From Singulisphaera sp. (GTDB taxonomy: Bacteria; Planctomycetota; Planctomycetia; Isosphaerales; Isosphaeraceae), in the NCBI GenBank assembly GCA_027451445.1, contig DAIDJG010000420.1, forward strand, positions 1 to 64,000: a stretch of DNA of 64,000 nucleotides, written 5' to 3'. The notes below the pieces were generated by a model. That model worked only from the letters and a program-made list of their open reading frames with translations, searched no databases and was not told the DNA's origin. Positions 26,213 to 33,429 of this stretch are shown one piece after another (within the stretch, counting starts at the first letter, position 1; every line of letters begins with the position of its first letter). The translations under genes were made by a program, and so were the position numbers.

Positions 26213-26276
26213 GCCCCTCGCACGCACTCTCGCTCTCGGCCATGACGTGCCAAGTGGCCGCACAAGAGATTTTTTT

Positions 26277-26305
26277 AGTATAATCAAGCGATACACTTGC
26301 AGCAA
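26277..26305 (-). promoter_or_regulatory. Divergent promoter candidate
   Basis: On the reverse strand TTGCTG (26300-26305) and TATACT (26277-26282) are 17 bp apart and point at the zinc-ribbon gene. The same AT-rich spot holds a TATAAT on the + strand (26279-26284), but without a good -35. Only a candidate. Confidence 0.4.
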
Positions 26306-26385
26306 GCAAATGGACACAGTGACCGCGCGTCGACTACAAAGGGGTGAGGGGCAAGATTTCGCCGACGACGTCGCCGACGAGAACC

Positions 26386-26568
26386 ATGCAAGCCGTCAAT
26401 GCCGACCGAACCGCAGATATGAAACGCGCCATCGTGCACCTGAAGAACCTCGGGTGGAAACGCCCGGAGCTCTTGCGCGTGCTGCGTTTATCCGACCGGA
26501 CGCTGCGGCGCCATGAGTCGGCAATCCGACAGACCCGCAAAACTGTCATGGGGGGCAACGACGAGTGA
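26386..26568 (+). CDS. Small HTH-like DNA-binding protein
   Basis: 60 aa from the ATG at 26386 (a GTG at 26344 would add 14 residues). The sequence RAIVHLKNLGWKRPELLRVL followed by RLSDRTLRRHESAIRQ fits a helix-turn-helix, with the second part as the recognition helix. It is the first gene of the rightward accessory block and overlaps the next start by 4 bp, so it may regulate that block. Confidence 0.5.
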   Translation: MQAVNADRTADMKRAIVHLKNLGWKRPELLRVLRLSDRTLRRHESAIRQTRKTVMGGNDE

Positions 26569-26795
26569 TCGGCTGGTTTCTCGACCTGATGTTCAAGCTC
26601 GGGCTGCTGAGCGTGTGGCACGCGTTCACGTCGCTCTTTTACCGTCCGTCGTTCTGGTGTCACCGGCACTGCTATGACTCGGGCTGGCGACATGGGGCCG
26701 TTACTGGAGTCGAGCTGGTGCTGGCGCTCCTGATGGTGCGGGCGCTTGGCGTCTTCGTCGTCCGTCAGCTCGCGAGGCGGTTCGATGCTGAGTAA
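26565..26795 (+). CDS. Small two-span membrane protein
   Basis: 76 aa from a GTG overlapping the previous stop. Hydrophobic segments lie at about residues 3-25 (GWFLDLMFKLGLLSVWHAF) and 48-66 (GVELVLALLMVRALGVFVV), with a Cys/His-rich link (WCHRHCYDSGWRHG). In a phage lysis region a small two-span protein could be a holin, but no family match is recognised. Confidence 0.55.
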   Translation: MIGWFLDLMFKLGLLSVWHAFTSLFYRPSFWCHRHCYDSGWRHGAVTGVELVLALLMVRALGVFVVRQLARRFDAE

Positions 26796-27165
26796 GTTCT
26801 TCGGCGGTCTGCTCGCGTTGCTCGTCGCGGCCGGGTTCGTGTCGGTGCTGGCCGCCAACGTACAGCTTGCGACCGAACTCAACACCGTCCGCGCCGACCT
26901 GGTCGAGGCGAAGGAAGCGGCGTCGTTCTGGTCGCACGACTATCACCACATCATTGCACGCGACGGGTGGCAGGCGGCCACGTTCGACGCGGGGCGGCAT
27001 TGGTACTACGTCACGACCAACGTGCGTCTCGGTCGGCCGACTCCGCGCGAACGGGAAATGATCGTCGTGGGCGAGGTCCGCGACACCGCCGGCCTGGCCG
27101 TCATCGCGGACCTGTCACAGCGCAACGGCTGGACGCGCAAGCCAACTGGGGAGCTACCGAAGTGA
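26785..27165 (+). CDS. Membrane-anchored small protein, possible spanin-like role
   Basis: 126 aa from the ATG at 26785, which overlaps the previous gene by 11 bp; the track start at 26746 is less plausible. An N-terminal anchor (FFGGLLALLVAAGFVSVLAA) is followed by a short heptad-like helix (LATELNTVRADLVEAKEAA) and a soluble part with DYHHIIARDGWQ. A type-II membrane protein with a periplasmic coiled segment resembles i-spanins in layout only. Confidence 0.55.
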   Translation: MLSKFFGGLLALLVAAGFVSVLAANVQLATELNTVRADLVEAKEAASFWSHDYHHIIARDGWQAATFDAGRHWYYVTTNVRLGRPTPREREMIVVGEVRDTAGLAVIADLSQRNGWTRKPTGELPK

Positions 27166-27977
27166 AACGGACCATCACTTTCGTCGTGCTGACGCTGCTC
27201 GGGTCGATCCGTGTTTCTGGGCAGGATATCCCGCAAGGCAAGCGCGAACTCGAGGTCGACGCGCCGGCGTACGGTGGTGTCCGCGCCTCCAGTCCGATCG
27301 CCGACGCCAACCGGATCCAGAACGAAGGCGGCTCCGATGGCGCTGGCCTCTGTGTGATCGCGTCCCTCGTTCAGAACGGCCAACAGCAAGGCGTTCCCAT
27401 GTGCCAGGGCGGGAAGGACTCCGCGCTCTGGCGGTACGCGAAATCGCGGCCAGGTGGCTACTCGCCCGGCAAGCTCGAGGCGGCACTCGATGCGATCGAT
27501 CCTGATGAGAAGTGGTTCTCGTACCTCGGGACCGACTTGAACGTCCTGCGATCTGTGCTGGCCATGGGCTATCCCGTGGGGATTACCTACTCGTGGGGCG
27601 ATGTTTACGGGCGGCGGATTCACCACATGGTTAGTGGTGAGAATGACACGAGCGGGTATGCGATGGTGGCGGACAATAACCGGTCCGCGCCTCCCTTCGT
27701 GAATACCCCGAAACACACGGTCATGACTCAGGCCGAGTTCGAGGCGAGAGCCTTCGACGGTGGTCAATACTGGCTGTTCGGGTGGACGCGCAAGCCTGCC
27801 GTCGTCGAGGGCCTGTCAGTCTCTCCTCGCATCGTCAGCGCGATGGTCATCTTCTGGGGCGGACTACTCTCGGTCGTTCAGGCCCTGACGCACGCGAAGA
27901 GCGTGGCCGATGCCGGAGCGTTCGCACACAAGACGTACAAGGCCGTTAACGCGCGGCGGATCGGAGTGACCTCATGA
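27162..27977 (+). CDS. Exported cysteine peptidase-like protein (C39/papain-like), candidate lysis enzyme
   Basis: 271 aa from a GTG at 27162 that overlaps the preceding stop. An N-terminal signal (FVVLTLLGSIRVSG) is followed by a papain-like set of motifs: Cys in GAGLCVIASLVQNGQQQG, His in RRIHHMVSGEND and Asp/Asn in YAMVADNNRS. The spacing and order Cys-His-Asp/Asn fit peptidase family C39 or transglutaminase-like folds. A hydrophobic segment near residue 225 (RIVSAMVIFWGGLLSVV) may anchor the C-terminus. It is the only hydrolase-like gene in this block and so the best candidate for a cell-wall or envelope-active lysis enzyme, but substrate is unknown. Confidence 0.55.
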   Translation: MKRTITFVVLTLLGSIRVSGQDIPQGKRELEVDAPAYGGVRASSPIADANRIQNEGGSDGAGLCVIASLVQNGQQQGVPMCQGGKDSALWRYAKSRPGGYSPGKLEAALDAIDPDEKWFSYLGTDLNVLRSVLAMGYPVGITYSWGDVYGRRIHHMVSGENDTSGYAMVADNNRSAPPFVNTPKHTVMTQAEFEARAFDGGQYWLFGWTRKPAVVEGLSVSPRIVSAMVIFWGGLLSVVQALTHAKSVADAGAFAHKTYKAVNARRIGVTS

Positions 27978-28186
27978 AAGCCGTTGGAATCGCGTTTGGC
28001 CTCCTGTTCGTGTTGCTCCTGGGGATCGTCGTTGGGCTCAACATCGACGCCGCGCGTCCCAAGGTCGTCGTGCCGATCCCAGCAAGGCCGAAGTGCCCGA
28101 ACCGGCGCTGTCCGAATCACCAGCACCTCGATAGTCCCTCGCCGGGCTGTCTGCGGTGTAGTGTCCTGTCCCTTCTTCCGGGGTAA
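27974..28186 (+). CDS. Small membrane protein with Cys-rich tail
   Basis: 70 aa, ATG overlapping the previous stop by 4 bp. One membrane span at about residues 4-22 (VGIAFGLLFVLLLGIVVGL) and a tail with KCPNRRCPNH and CLRC, four cysteines that could bind zinc. No family recognised. Confidence 0.5.
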   Translation: MKAVGIAFGLLFVLLLGIVVGLNIDAARPKVVVPIPARPKCPNRRCPNHQHLDSPSPGCLRCSVLSLLPG

Positions 28187-28191
28187 CTGTC

Positions 28192-28749
28192 ATGCGAAGC
28201 ATCTTGCCGTTTCTCTTGCTGGCCTCGCTCGGGGCCGGCCCGCCGTCTCCTGTGCCGCCGGCTCCCGGGCGGCAATTGCTCGATGGGCAGTTCGGGGGCC
28301 AAGTGGTCAAGGTCTGGGGTTGGTCGATCGTCGATGGGTACGGGCGGCGATCGGTTGGGTATTACCCACACGAGAATGCGCACCTGTACGCTGCCAAGCC
28401 GGCCAAGCCCGCGGCCGACAACTACCCGAACTATGGGCTAAACCTCCAAGAGATTCATGGTCAACCGAGTGGTACGGTCATCTCCAACGACTTGAAGTTT
28501 GAAAGGGAGCTGCGCGAGCGTACGACGAACGTTCCGATCATGAACCGGGACGGGCAGACGATCCGCGCGGGTCCAACGCTCGAAAGCGCACCGATCCTCG
28601 GCGGCCGGACTCCGATCCCGGAAGTTCAGGCGGTGAGTACCTTCGCGCTCGATCCATCTTGGGGGTGGGTCGTTGGTTCGTTTTGGGTTGTGGCTGCTGT
28701 GCTCGGGCTGGTCGGCTTCTCGAAGCGTAGGCACCTTCAGAAAGGGTAA
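28192..28749 (+). CDS. Signal-peptide protein with C-terminal membrane anchor
   Basis: 185 aa. A short signal peptide (SILPFLLLASLGAGPPS) precedes a soluble domain with VVKVWGWSIVDGYGRRSVG and ENAHLYAAKP, and the chain ends with a span (WVVGSFWVVAAVLGLVGF) and a basic tail (KRRHLQKG). It is likely exported and held in the membrane by the C-terminus. No domain recognised. Confidence 0.5.
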   Translation: MRSILPFLLLASLGAGPPSPVPPAPGRQLLDGQFGGQVVKVWGWSIVDGYGRRSVGYYPHENAHLYAAKPAKPAADNYPNYGLNLQEIHGQPSGTVISNDLKFERELRERTTNVPIMNRDGQTIRAGPTLESAPILGGRTPIPEVQAVSTFALDPSWGWVVGSFWVVAAVLGLVGFSKRRHLQKG

Positions 28750-28757
28750 GTCCCGCC

Positions 28758-29069
28758 GTGGAACCCGCAACGATCCTTTGGTTCTTCCTGGGAGCGGTTG
28801 GATTGGCGCTCTGCGTCTGGGCGCTGGTGTATGCGTTCGGTGGTAACAAGCCGATCGTGTCCATCTCTCCTGCCGGCGGACCGCTGAAGTCGGTCGCTCG
28901 CGCCTTCATGGATGAGACCGACGAGTCGGCCAAGGACCTGGCTGCTGAAGAGCATCAAGCCGAGGAGATTCGTCGGAAGGCGGACCTCTTCAAGCAACAG
29001 CATTTCGGGGCAGGACGCTCCGACCCAAAAGCCCCCAGTTCCAGCGCTCCAAGCTCGGCCCCTGGCTGA
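28758..29069 (+). CDS. Membrane-anchored helical protein
   Basis: 103 aa with a GTG start. A single N-terminal span (ILWFFLGAVGLALCVWALVY) is followed by a charged helix (DETDESAKDLAAEEHQAEEI) and a Ser/Pro tail. Probably a type-I or type-II membrane protein; function unknown. Confidence 0.5.
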   Translation: MEPATILWFFLGAVGLALCVWALVYAFGGNKPIVSISPAGGPLKSVARAFMDETDESAKDLAAEEHQAEEIRRKADLFKQQHFGAGRSDPKAPSSSAPSSAPG

Positions 29070-29101
29070 TCTGGCGCAAGCACTCGAAAGGGTAACGACT
29101 C

Positions 29102-29464
29102 ATGCGATGGAAGGTTGGCCCCTCGTTCGGACGACAGACGCTCAAGGCTCCGCCGGCGCCTCCGTCCCCTCCGCCGAAGCTCGACGTCGACGTATCGGCG
29201 GGTCCGATCACGAACGACATCGCGACAATCAACGTGCCGGCCTACGACCTGGGCACGCACAACCACTTGATGGAAGTGCGCGTTTACGTCGTGCTGGTCG
29301 GGCAACCGGTCCCCTCGGACGCGGACGGCTACATCACCAGCGCCTACCCGTTCGGGTCGGGCGATGTCTCGGCCTCACAAGTGGCCGCAAGCTACAACGT
29401 GGCGCTGCCCGCCGTGGCGGATGGCGATTACTTCGTGCAGGTCATCTTGGGGTTTGACGCATGA
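29102..29464 (+). CDS. Hypothetical beta-rich phage protein
   Basis: 120 aa. A Pro-rich N-terminus (APPAPPSPPPK) is followed by beta-rich sequence ending ALPAVADGDYFVQVILGF, which resembles the last strands of an Ig/FN3-like fold. No signal peptide. It might be a structural or decoration protein. Confidence 0.45.
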   Translation: MRWKVGPSFGRQTLKAPPAPPSPPPKLDVDVSAGPITNDIATINVPAYDLGTHNHLMEVRVYVVLVGQPVPSDADGYITSAYPFGSGDVSASQVAASYNVALPAVADGDYFVQVILGFDA

Positions 29465-29823
29465 GCGCGGGAAGCAACGCACCGGCGGCGCCGGCTCCCA
29501 AGCCGTTCTTGAACCGGGTCGCGAATGGATTTGGGCAGGCCCTGGGGACGGTGGGCAAGGTGCTGGGTGAGATCGGCTCGGAAGTCAAAGCCGGCTGGAG
29601 CTCCGTCGCTCCGGCGGTCGAGGCGGAAGCCAAGGTGATCGGCGGCCAGTTGCTCAAGGCTGAAGAGCAGGCCCTCGCGCCTGAGATCACGGCGGCGGTA
29701 ACTGCGGCGGTGGCGGCCGAGGCGCCGGCCCTGGCTCCGATCGCGGGGACGGTGGCCAGTGAGGTTGTGCAGCTCGGGGAACGTGTGGCCGAGGGTGTGG
29801 TCGATGGAGCAGCCAAGTCATGA
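29461..29823 (+). CDS. Hypothetical Ala-rich helical protein
   Basis: 120 aa, ATG overlapping the preceding stop. It consists of long amphipathic Ala-rich helices (EQALAPEITAAVTAAVAAEA, SEVVQLGERVAEG), possibly membrane-active or coiled. No family recognised. Overlaps the Acb2-like gene start by 4 bp, so both are translated together. Confidence 0.45.
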   Translation: MSAGSNAPAAPAPKPFLNRVANGFGQALGTVGKVLGEIGSEVKAGWSSVAPAVEAEAKVIGGQLLKAEEQALAPEITAAVTAAVAAEAPALAPIAGTVASEVVQLGERVAEGVVDGAAKS

Positions 29824-30065
29824 AGATCAAGCAAGACGAGCTCGACAACCTGTTCGCGTACCATCCTCCTACCGACTCTCAGCGCAAGCGGTATGAGGAA
29901 CTCCGCGCGGGTGCCAAGGCGTTCGCCGAACTGGTAGTCAGGCTCACGCCGGGTTGTGCTGACCAGCGTGCGGCCGTGCGTCATATCCGTGAAGCGGTGA
30001 TGACGGCGAACGCTGCCATCGCGTGCGAACCGGATCCCGATTACATCGAGTCCGAGGCAGGCTGA
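29820..30065 (+). CDS. Acb2/Tad1-type cyclic-nucleotide sponge (anti-CBASS candidate)
   Basis: 81 aa, all helical. The N-terminal LFAYHPPTDSQRKRYEELRA and the C-terminal REAVMTANAAIACE are the two ends of the small Acb2/Tad1 hairpin family, in which AYHxP...YExxR and EAVMTANAxIA recur in the same order. Acb2 proteins form hexamers that sequester cyclic di- and trinucleotides, so disabling CBASS effectors and, in Tad1-type members, Thoeris signals. The family's ligand-binding tyrosine has a counterpart in AYHPP (residue 14). It overlaps the Ala-rich gene and is followed by HNH. Identification is from remembered family motifs, not a search; which nucleotide it binds is unknown. Confidence 0.72.
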   Translation: MKIKQDELDNLFAYHPPTDSQRKRYEELRAGAKAFAELVVRLTPGCADQRAAVRHIREAVMTANAAIACEPDPDYIESEAG

Positions 30066-30072
30066 TCCGGTT

Positions 30073-30402
30073 GTGCCTCGTCGTGTGCCCACCTATCGAA
30101 AGCCGTTTGCTGACGCGGGTCGCCAGCTCGCACGTGCGGCGTACGAACGGCGTCAGCAACGGCTCAATGACAATGCCTTCTACAACGGCGCCAAGTGGCG
30201 GCGGCTGCGGCTCAAGTTCCTCATGGAGCATCCGCTCTGCTGTCGGTGCGACAAGGAAGGCAGACCATCCGCGGCCACGGTCGTCGACCACGTCAAGCCC
30301 CGACGTGCTCACCCTGACCTGGAGTACGACTGGGACAACCTACAAGCGCTGTGCGCTCGTCACCACGGTGAGAAGCGAGCCGAGGAGAAGCCCCGCCCTT
30401 GA
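30073..30402 (+). CDS. HNH endonuclease (terminase-associated type)
   Basis: 109 aa with a GTG start. After a basic helix the HNH core is intact: CCRCDKEGR, VVDHVKPRRAHPDL and NLQALCARHHGEK, giving two CxxC-like zinc ligand pairs and the metal-binding histidines. HNH proteins near the terminase genes of HK97-type phages help cos-end cleavage during packaging. Here the usual HNH-TerS-TerL order is split by the reversed cassette at 30515-31356. Confidence 0.85.
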   Translation: MPRRVPTYRKPFADAGRQLARAAYERRQQRLNDNAFYNGAKWRRLRLKFLMEHPLCCRCDKEGRPSAATVVDHVKPRRAHPDLEYDWDNLQALCARHHGEKRAEEKPRP

Positions 30403-30407
30403 GCGCC

Positions 30408-30435
30408 AGAACGCTTGGGGGGAGGGTTCTTTTTG
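30408..30435 (+). terminator. Weak terminator candidate after HNH gene
   Basis: AGAAC at 30408 pairs with GTTCT at 30426-30430, directly followed by TTTT. The stem is short (5 bp), so it is a weak candidate. It would isolate the left accessory operon from the cassette that follows. Confidence 0.35.
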
Positions 30436-30464
30436 TATGAACGAGTGCGTCATAGCGACGCTGA

Positions 30465-30489
30465 CCCCTCGCGAAAAAATACGCGGGGG
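30465..30489 (-). terminator. Hairpin downstream of the reversed cassette
   Basis: CCCCTCGCG at 30465-30473 pairs with CGCGGGGG at 30482-30489 with one bulge, just past the end of the reverse P27-like gene. A T-rich loop but no T-run after the stem on the reverse strand, so function as terminator is plausible only. Confidence 0.4.
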
Positions 30490-30514
30490 AAAAAGGGTAA
30501 AAACCTTGCGGTGT

Positions 30515-30766
30515 TTACCAAAGGAAATCGGCCTTCACCTTCCGCATGCCGGCGAGCTTCTTGGCGGCGCGGTCGCGAACGGCAAGGTACGGGTTCTCGA
30601 TGGGGTTGCCCGTCCGCGGGTGGGCGACGATGGCGCCGTGCTGGTCGATGTTGGTGCTCGCCTCGCGGTACTCAATGAAGGCATCGGCGTACATTACGGC
30701 GGCGTCTTTGCGGGTGCCGGCGGCAATCAGTTTCTCAACGATCTCGGCTTTCGTCATTTGGCCCAC
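30515..30766 (-). CDS. P27-like terminase small-subunit paralogue, reversed
   Basis: 83 aa. The motif QHGAIVAHPRTGNPIENPYL followed by AVRDRAAKKLAGM is the signature of the P27 small-terminase family, where a Gly-x-x-x-NP-Y/A-L helix recurs. It is shorter than the true small terminase at 31431 and lacks its basic N-terminus. The gene is second in a reversed two-gene unit, its start overlapping the PLD-like gene end by 13 bp. It may be a decoy or a regulator of packaging; that is inference. Confidence 0.65.
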   Translation of the reverse strand: MGQMTKAEIVEKLIAAGTRKDAAVMYADAFIEYREASTNIDQHGAIVAHPRTGNPIENPYLAVRDRAAKKLAGMRKVKADFLW

Positions 30767-31356
30767 GTTTTGATCCCCTCGAACATCGTCAATTGAGACT
30801 GCTCGAACGCTTTACCGACCTGGGTGGCATTGCTCGCATCGACGCGGCTGTACTTGCGCGGCAAGACGGGGAGCTCGTCCTCGATGCGCTCGACGAGGGC
30901 GAAGTCCTCGCCGCCTTCGGTGATATCCAACTGCTCGAAGCGCGGGTTGAAGTTCAGGTTCATCGAACCGCGGAGCAAGAGGCGGAAGTTCTCGTTCCAG
31001 ACGCGGGCGATCTTCGCATGATTGAGGCAGATCCGAACCTGGGACTCGCCGAATTGCTTCCGCCAGTTCTCGATAATCGTCGCGTTGCGGTGGTCTGCGG
31101 AGCGGTCGATCACCAGGCGGGCGCCGAGGATATCGGCGCGGCTCATCAGGCCGGCCATTGCTTCGACCTCGTATTCGGCAATCGTCCACGTCCACACGCT
31201 GATCTGGCTCGGTCCAATCTCACGAAGGCAGTGGAAAATCGCGTCAATCATCGAGAATTGGCCCCGAGTCACGGCAAAAAGGCTCATTTCCCGTTTAATC
31301 GGCCCGATTGTCTCGGCGGCGGACCGGAATCCCTCGACAACGCGTTTTCGCTTCAT
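30754..31356 (-). CDS. Phospholipase D-like (HKD) protein, reversed
   Basis: 200 aa. The C-terminal half has NHAKIARVWNENFRLLLRGS followed by MNLNFNPRFEQLDI, the HxK...GSxNxN...E arrangement of PLD-superfamily domains. There is only one HKD motif, so an active enzyme would need a dimer. The N-terminal half is Rossmann-like (ISVWTWTIAEYEVEAMAGLM). PLD-fold proteins include nucleases such as Nuc and BfiI, as well as lipases. It is transcribed against the late operon from its own strong promoter and is co-transcribed with the P27-like gene. Confidence 0.75.
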   Translation of the reverse strand: MKRKRVVEGFRSAAETIGPIKREMSLFAVTRGQFSMIDAIFHCLREIGPSQISVWTWTIAEYEVEAMAGLMSRADILGARLVIDRSADHRNATIIENWRKQFGESQVRICLNHAKIARVWNENFRLLLRGSMNLNFNPRFEQLDITEGGEDFALVERIEDELPVLPRKYSRVDASNATQVGKAFEQSQLTMFEGIKTWAK

Positions 31357-31391
31357 TTTGACCCCCTATCGGCACTGTAAACCACTACTCT

Positions 31392-31419
31392 ATTATACTA
31401 CATACATATAGAAAGTCAA
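31392..31419 (-). promoter_or_regulatory. Near-consensus promoter of reversed cassette
   Basis: On the reverse strand TTGACT (31414-31419) and a perfect TATAAT (31392-31397) are 16 bp apart, about 36 bp upstream of the PLD-like start. The AT-rich stretch stands out from the surrounding GC-rich DNA. Expression in the lysogen is likely unless it is repressed. Confidence 0.8.
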
Positions 31420-31430
31420 CAGATAAAGTT

Positions 31431-31853
31431 ATGGCAAAACGCGGTGCCAAACCGAAGAAAACCCGAAAACCGAAGCTCCCGCCGGCGGTGTGGCGCTGCC
31501 CGGCACACCTCGACGGGGTGGCGGCGGACGAATACACGCGGATCGTTGGCGTGCTGCGGGAAGCGGGTGTGCTCGATCGGACGACACCGCGGCTGGTCGA
31601 GCTCTATGCGATCAATTACGCGCTGTTGCGTCAGGCGTACGTCGTCATCGAACGCGACGGGCCGACGGTCGAGAGCGACCGGGGGAACGTGGCGGAGCAT
31701 CCGGCCATCAAGACGCTCAACGCGGCCACGATTCGGATTCGAGGGTTGCTCAACGACTTCGGCCTCTCGCCGGCGTCGGCCAAGCTCACGGCGCCGACGG
31801 AGAAGTCGGGCGACAAGAACCCCTGGGAAGGCATCTTGAACGTTGTCGGGTAA
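31431..31853 (+). CDS. Terminase small subunit, P27 family
   Basis: 140 aa. A basic N-terminus (KRGAKPKKTRKPKLPP) is followed by the P27-type helical core (AHLDGVAADEYTRIVGVLRE, GNVAEHPAIKTLNAATIRI) and a C-terminal tail. It binds the packaging site and loads the large subunit. The large-subunit start overlaps its stop by 11 bp, so the two are translationally coupled. Confidence 0.85.
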   Translation: MAKRGAKPKKTRKPKLPPAVWRCPAHLDGVAADEYTRIVGVLREAGVLDRTTPRLVELYAINYALLRQAYVVIERDGPTVESDRGNVAEHPAIKTLNAATIRIRGLLNDFGLSPASAKLTAPTEKSGDKNPWEGILNVVG

Positions 31854-33405
31854 GGCAGCCAAAACGCGGAAGGTCGACCCGGGCGGTCAGGCGGTCAGGT
31901 TCATTAACAACCTCTCGCACACCGGGGATTACATCGGTCAGAGATTCCGACTGCGGGACTGGCAAGAGACCTTCGTGCGCAAACTGTTCGGCACGCTCCG
32001 GCCGGACGGCGGGCGACAGTATCGGAAAGGGTTCCTCGCCCTTCCCCGAAAGCAGGGCAAGACGGAGCTCGTCGCGGCGATCCTGCTGTATCTGATGCTG
32101 GGTACGGGACGCAAGGAACAACGGATCTACTCGGCGTCGGGGGACCGCAATCAAGCGAGCCTGATCTTCGGCGCCGCGGCGTCGATGGTCGAGAACGACC
32201 CGCAACTCTCTCAGGTCTGCACCGTCTACCACGGTTACAAGAAGATCACTTGCGATGGGATGGGGTCGACCTATCAGGCCCTCTCGAGTGAAGCCAAGCT
32301 CAAGCACGGCCTTGGCCCGTCGGCGGTGCTGTTTGACGAGGTTCACGTCCTGCCGAACCGTCAACTGCACGACATCCTCACGACGGGGTTCGGTGCGCGG
32401 CGCGATCCGTTGACGCTGTACATCTCGACGGCGGGGTTCGATCGGGCGTCACTCTGTTACGAGCTCTGGCAGCATGCGCGGCACGTTCGGGACGGCATCG
32501 TCACTGACCCGACGTTCCTGGCCACGCTCTTCGAGGCGGATCCCGAAGACGACTGGACGAGCGAAGAGACCTGGTTCAAGGCAATGCCGGCTCTGGGCGA
32601 TTTCTGCTCGCTGGAGTTCATCCGGGAAGAGTTCCATAAGGCGAAGACTCAACCGTCCTTCGAGAACACGTTCAAGCAGTTGTACTTGAACCTCTGGACC
32701 GAGCAAGCAACGCGGTGGCTGCAAACCGAGCGGTGGATGGCGTGCGCGGGCCTCGAGGAGACCGAGCTCGACGGGCGCGAGTGCTATGCCGGTCTCGACC
32801 TGGGCGTCACTCGGGACATGGCGGCACTGGCGCTGATCTTCGCGAACGACCTGGGCGGGTTCGACGTGGCGGTGCGCTACTGGGTGCCGATCGACGGAAT
32901 CTGGAAGGAAGAGCCGCGCAACTTCGAACTGTATCGCGACTGGCACAACCGCGGGTTCCTGGAGTTCACGCCCGGGGAAGCCACCGACTTCGACCAGATC
33001 GAGAACGACATTGTCGAGGTTAACCGGCGGTGGGCGATCCGGTCGCTGTTCGCCGATCGGGCCTACGCGTCGCACATGCTCTCCCGGCTGTTCAACTATC
33101 ACGAGCTGCCGGTCCAGGGGATTCCGCAAGGGCCAGTGACGCTCAACGAGGCGATGGTCAAGGTCGAGACCATGCTCCTGAATCAAACCATCCGGCACAC
33201 CGGGAACCCGGTGCTGAACTGGAACGTCGCGAACGCCAACGTCGAGCGCAACAAGACGGGGCTGATGTACCTCAACAAGTCGGGGACGACGTTCCGAATC
33301 GACGGCGTTGCGGCACTGGTGAACGCGGTTACCGCGGCGATCGCGGACGGGGCGACGGATGCGGGGCCGTCTGTGTACGACACGCGCGGAGTCTTTGTCC
33401 TTTAA
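31843..33405 (+). CDS. Terminase large subunit
   Basis: 520 aa with a TTG start inside the end of the small-subunit gene. Walker A is FLALPRKQGKTELVAA near residue 67-80 and Walker B is AVLFDEVHVLP near residue 160-170, giving the packaging ATPase. The C-terminal nuclease domain starts with CYAGLDLGVTRDMAALALIF, with further acidic residues in the FADRAYASHML region. It drives DNA into the prohead and cuts concatemers. Length is normal for HK97-type phages. Confidence 0.95.
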   Translation: MSGKAAKTRKVDPGGQAVRFINNLSHTGDYIGQRFRLRDWQETFVRKLFGTLRPDGGRQYRKGFLALPRKQGKTELVAAILLYLMLGTGRKEQRIYSASGDRNQASLIFGAAASMVENDPQLSQVCTVYHGYKKITCDGMGSTYQALSSEAKLKHGLGPSAVLFDEVHVLPNRQLHDILTTGFGARRDPLTLYISTAGFDRASLCYELWQHARHVRDGIVTDPTFLATLFEADPEDDWTSEETWFKAMPALGDFCSLEFIREEFHKAKTQPSFENTFKQLYLNLWTEQATRWLQTERWMACAGLEETELDGRECYAGLDLGVTRDMAALALIFANDLGGFDVAVRYWVPIDGIWKEEPRNFELYRDWHNRGFLEFTPGEATDFDQIENDIVEVNRRWAIRSLFADRAYASHMLSRLFNYHELPVQGIPQGPVTLNEAMVKVETMLLNQTIRHTGNPVLNWNVANANVERNKTGLMYLNKSGTTFRIDGVAALVNAVTAAIADGATDAGPSVYDTRGVFVL

Positions 33406-33429
33406 CCCTTCGAAGGGAGAGGTTTGTTC

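Noticed and set aside
30023-30796. 257-aa + strand ORF spanning HNH and the reversed cassette
   Set aside because: The HNH frame (30073-30402) is correct by motif, and the rest is antisense to the P27-like gene.
25669-31419. Host defence island inserted in the prophage left arm
   Set aside because: No restriction, CBASS, toxin-antitoxin or Cas genes are found; the content is better explained as phage accessory genes with counter-defence.
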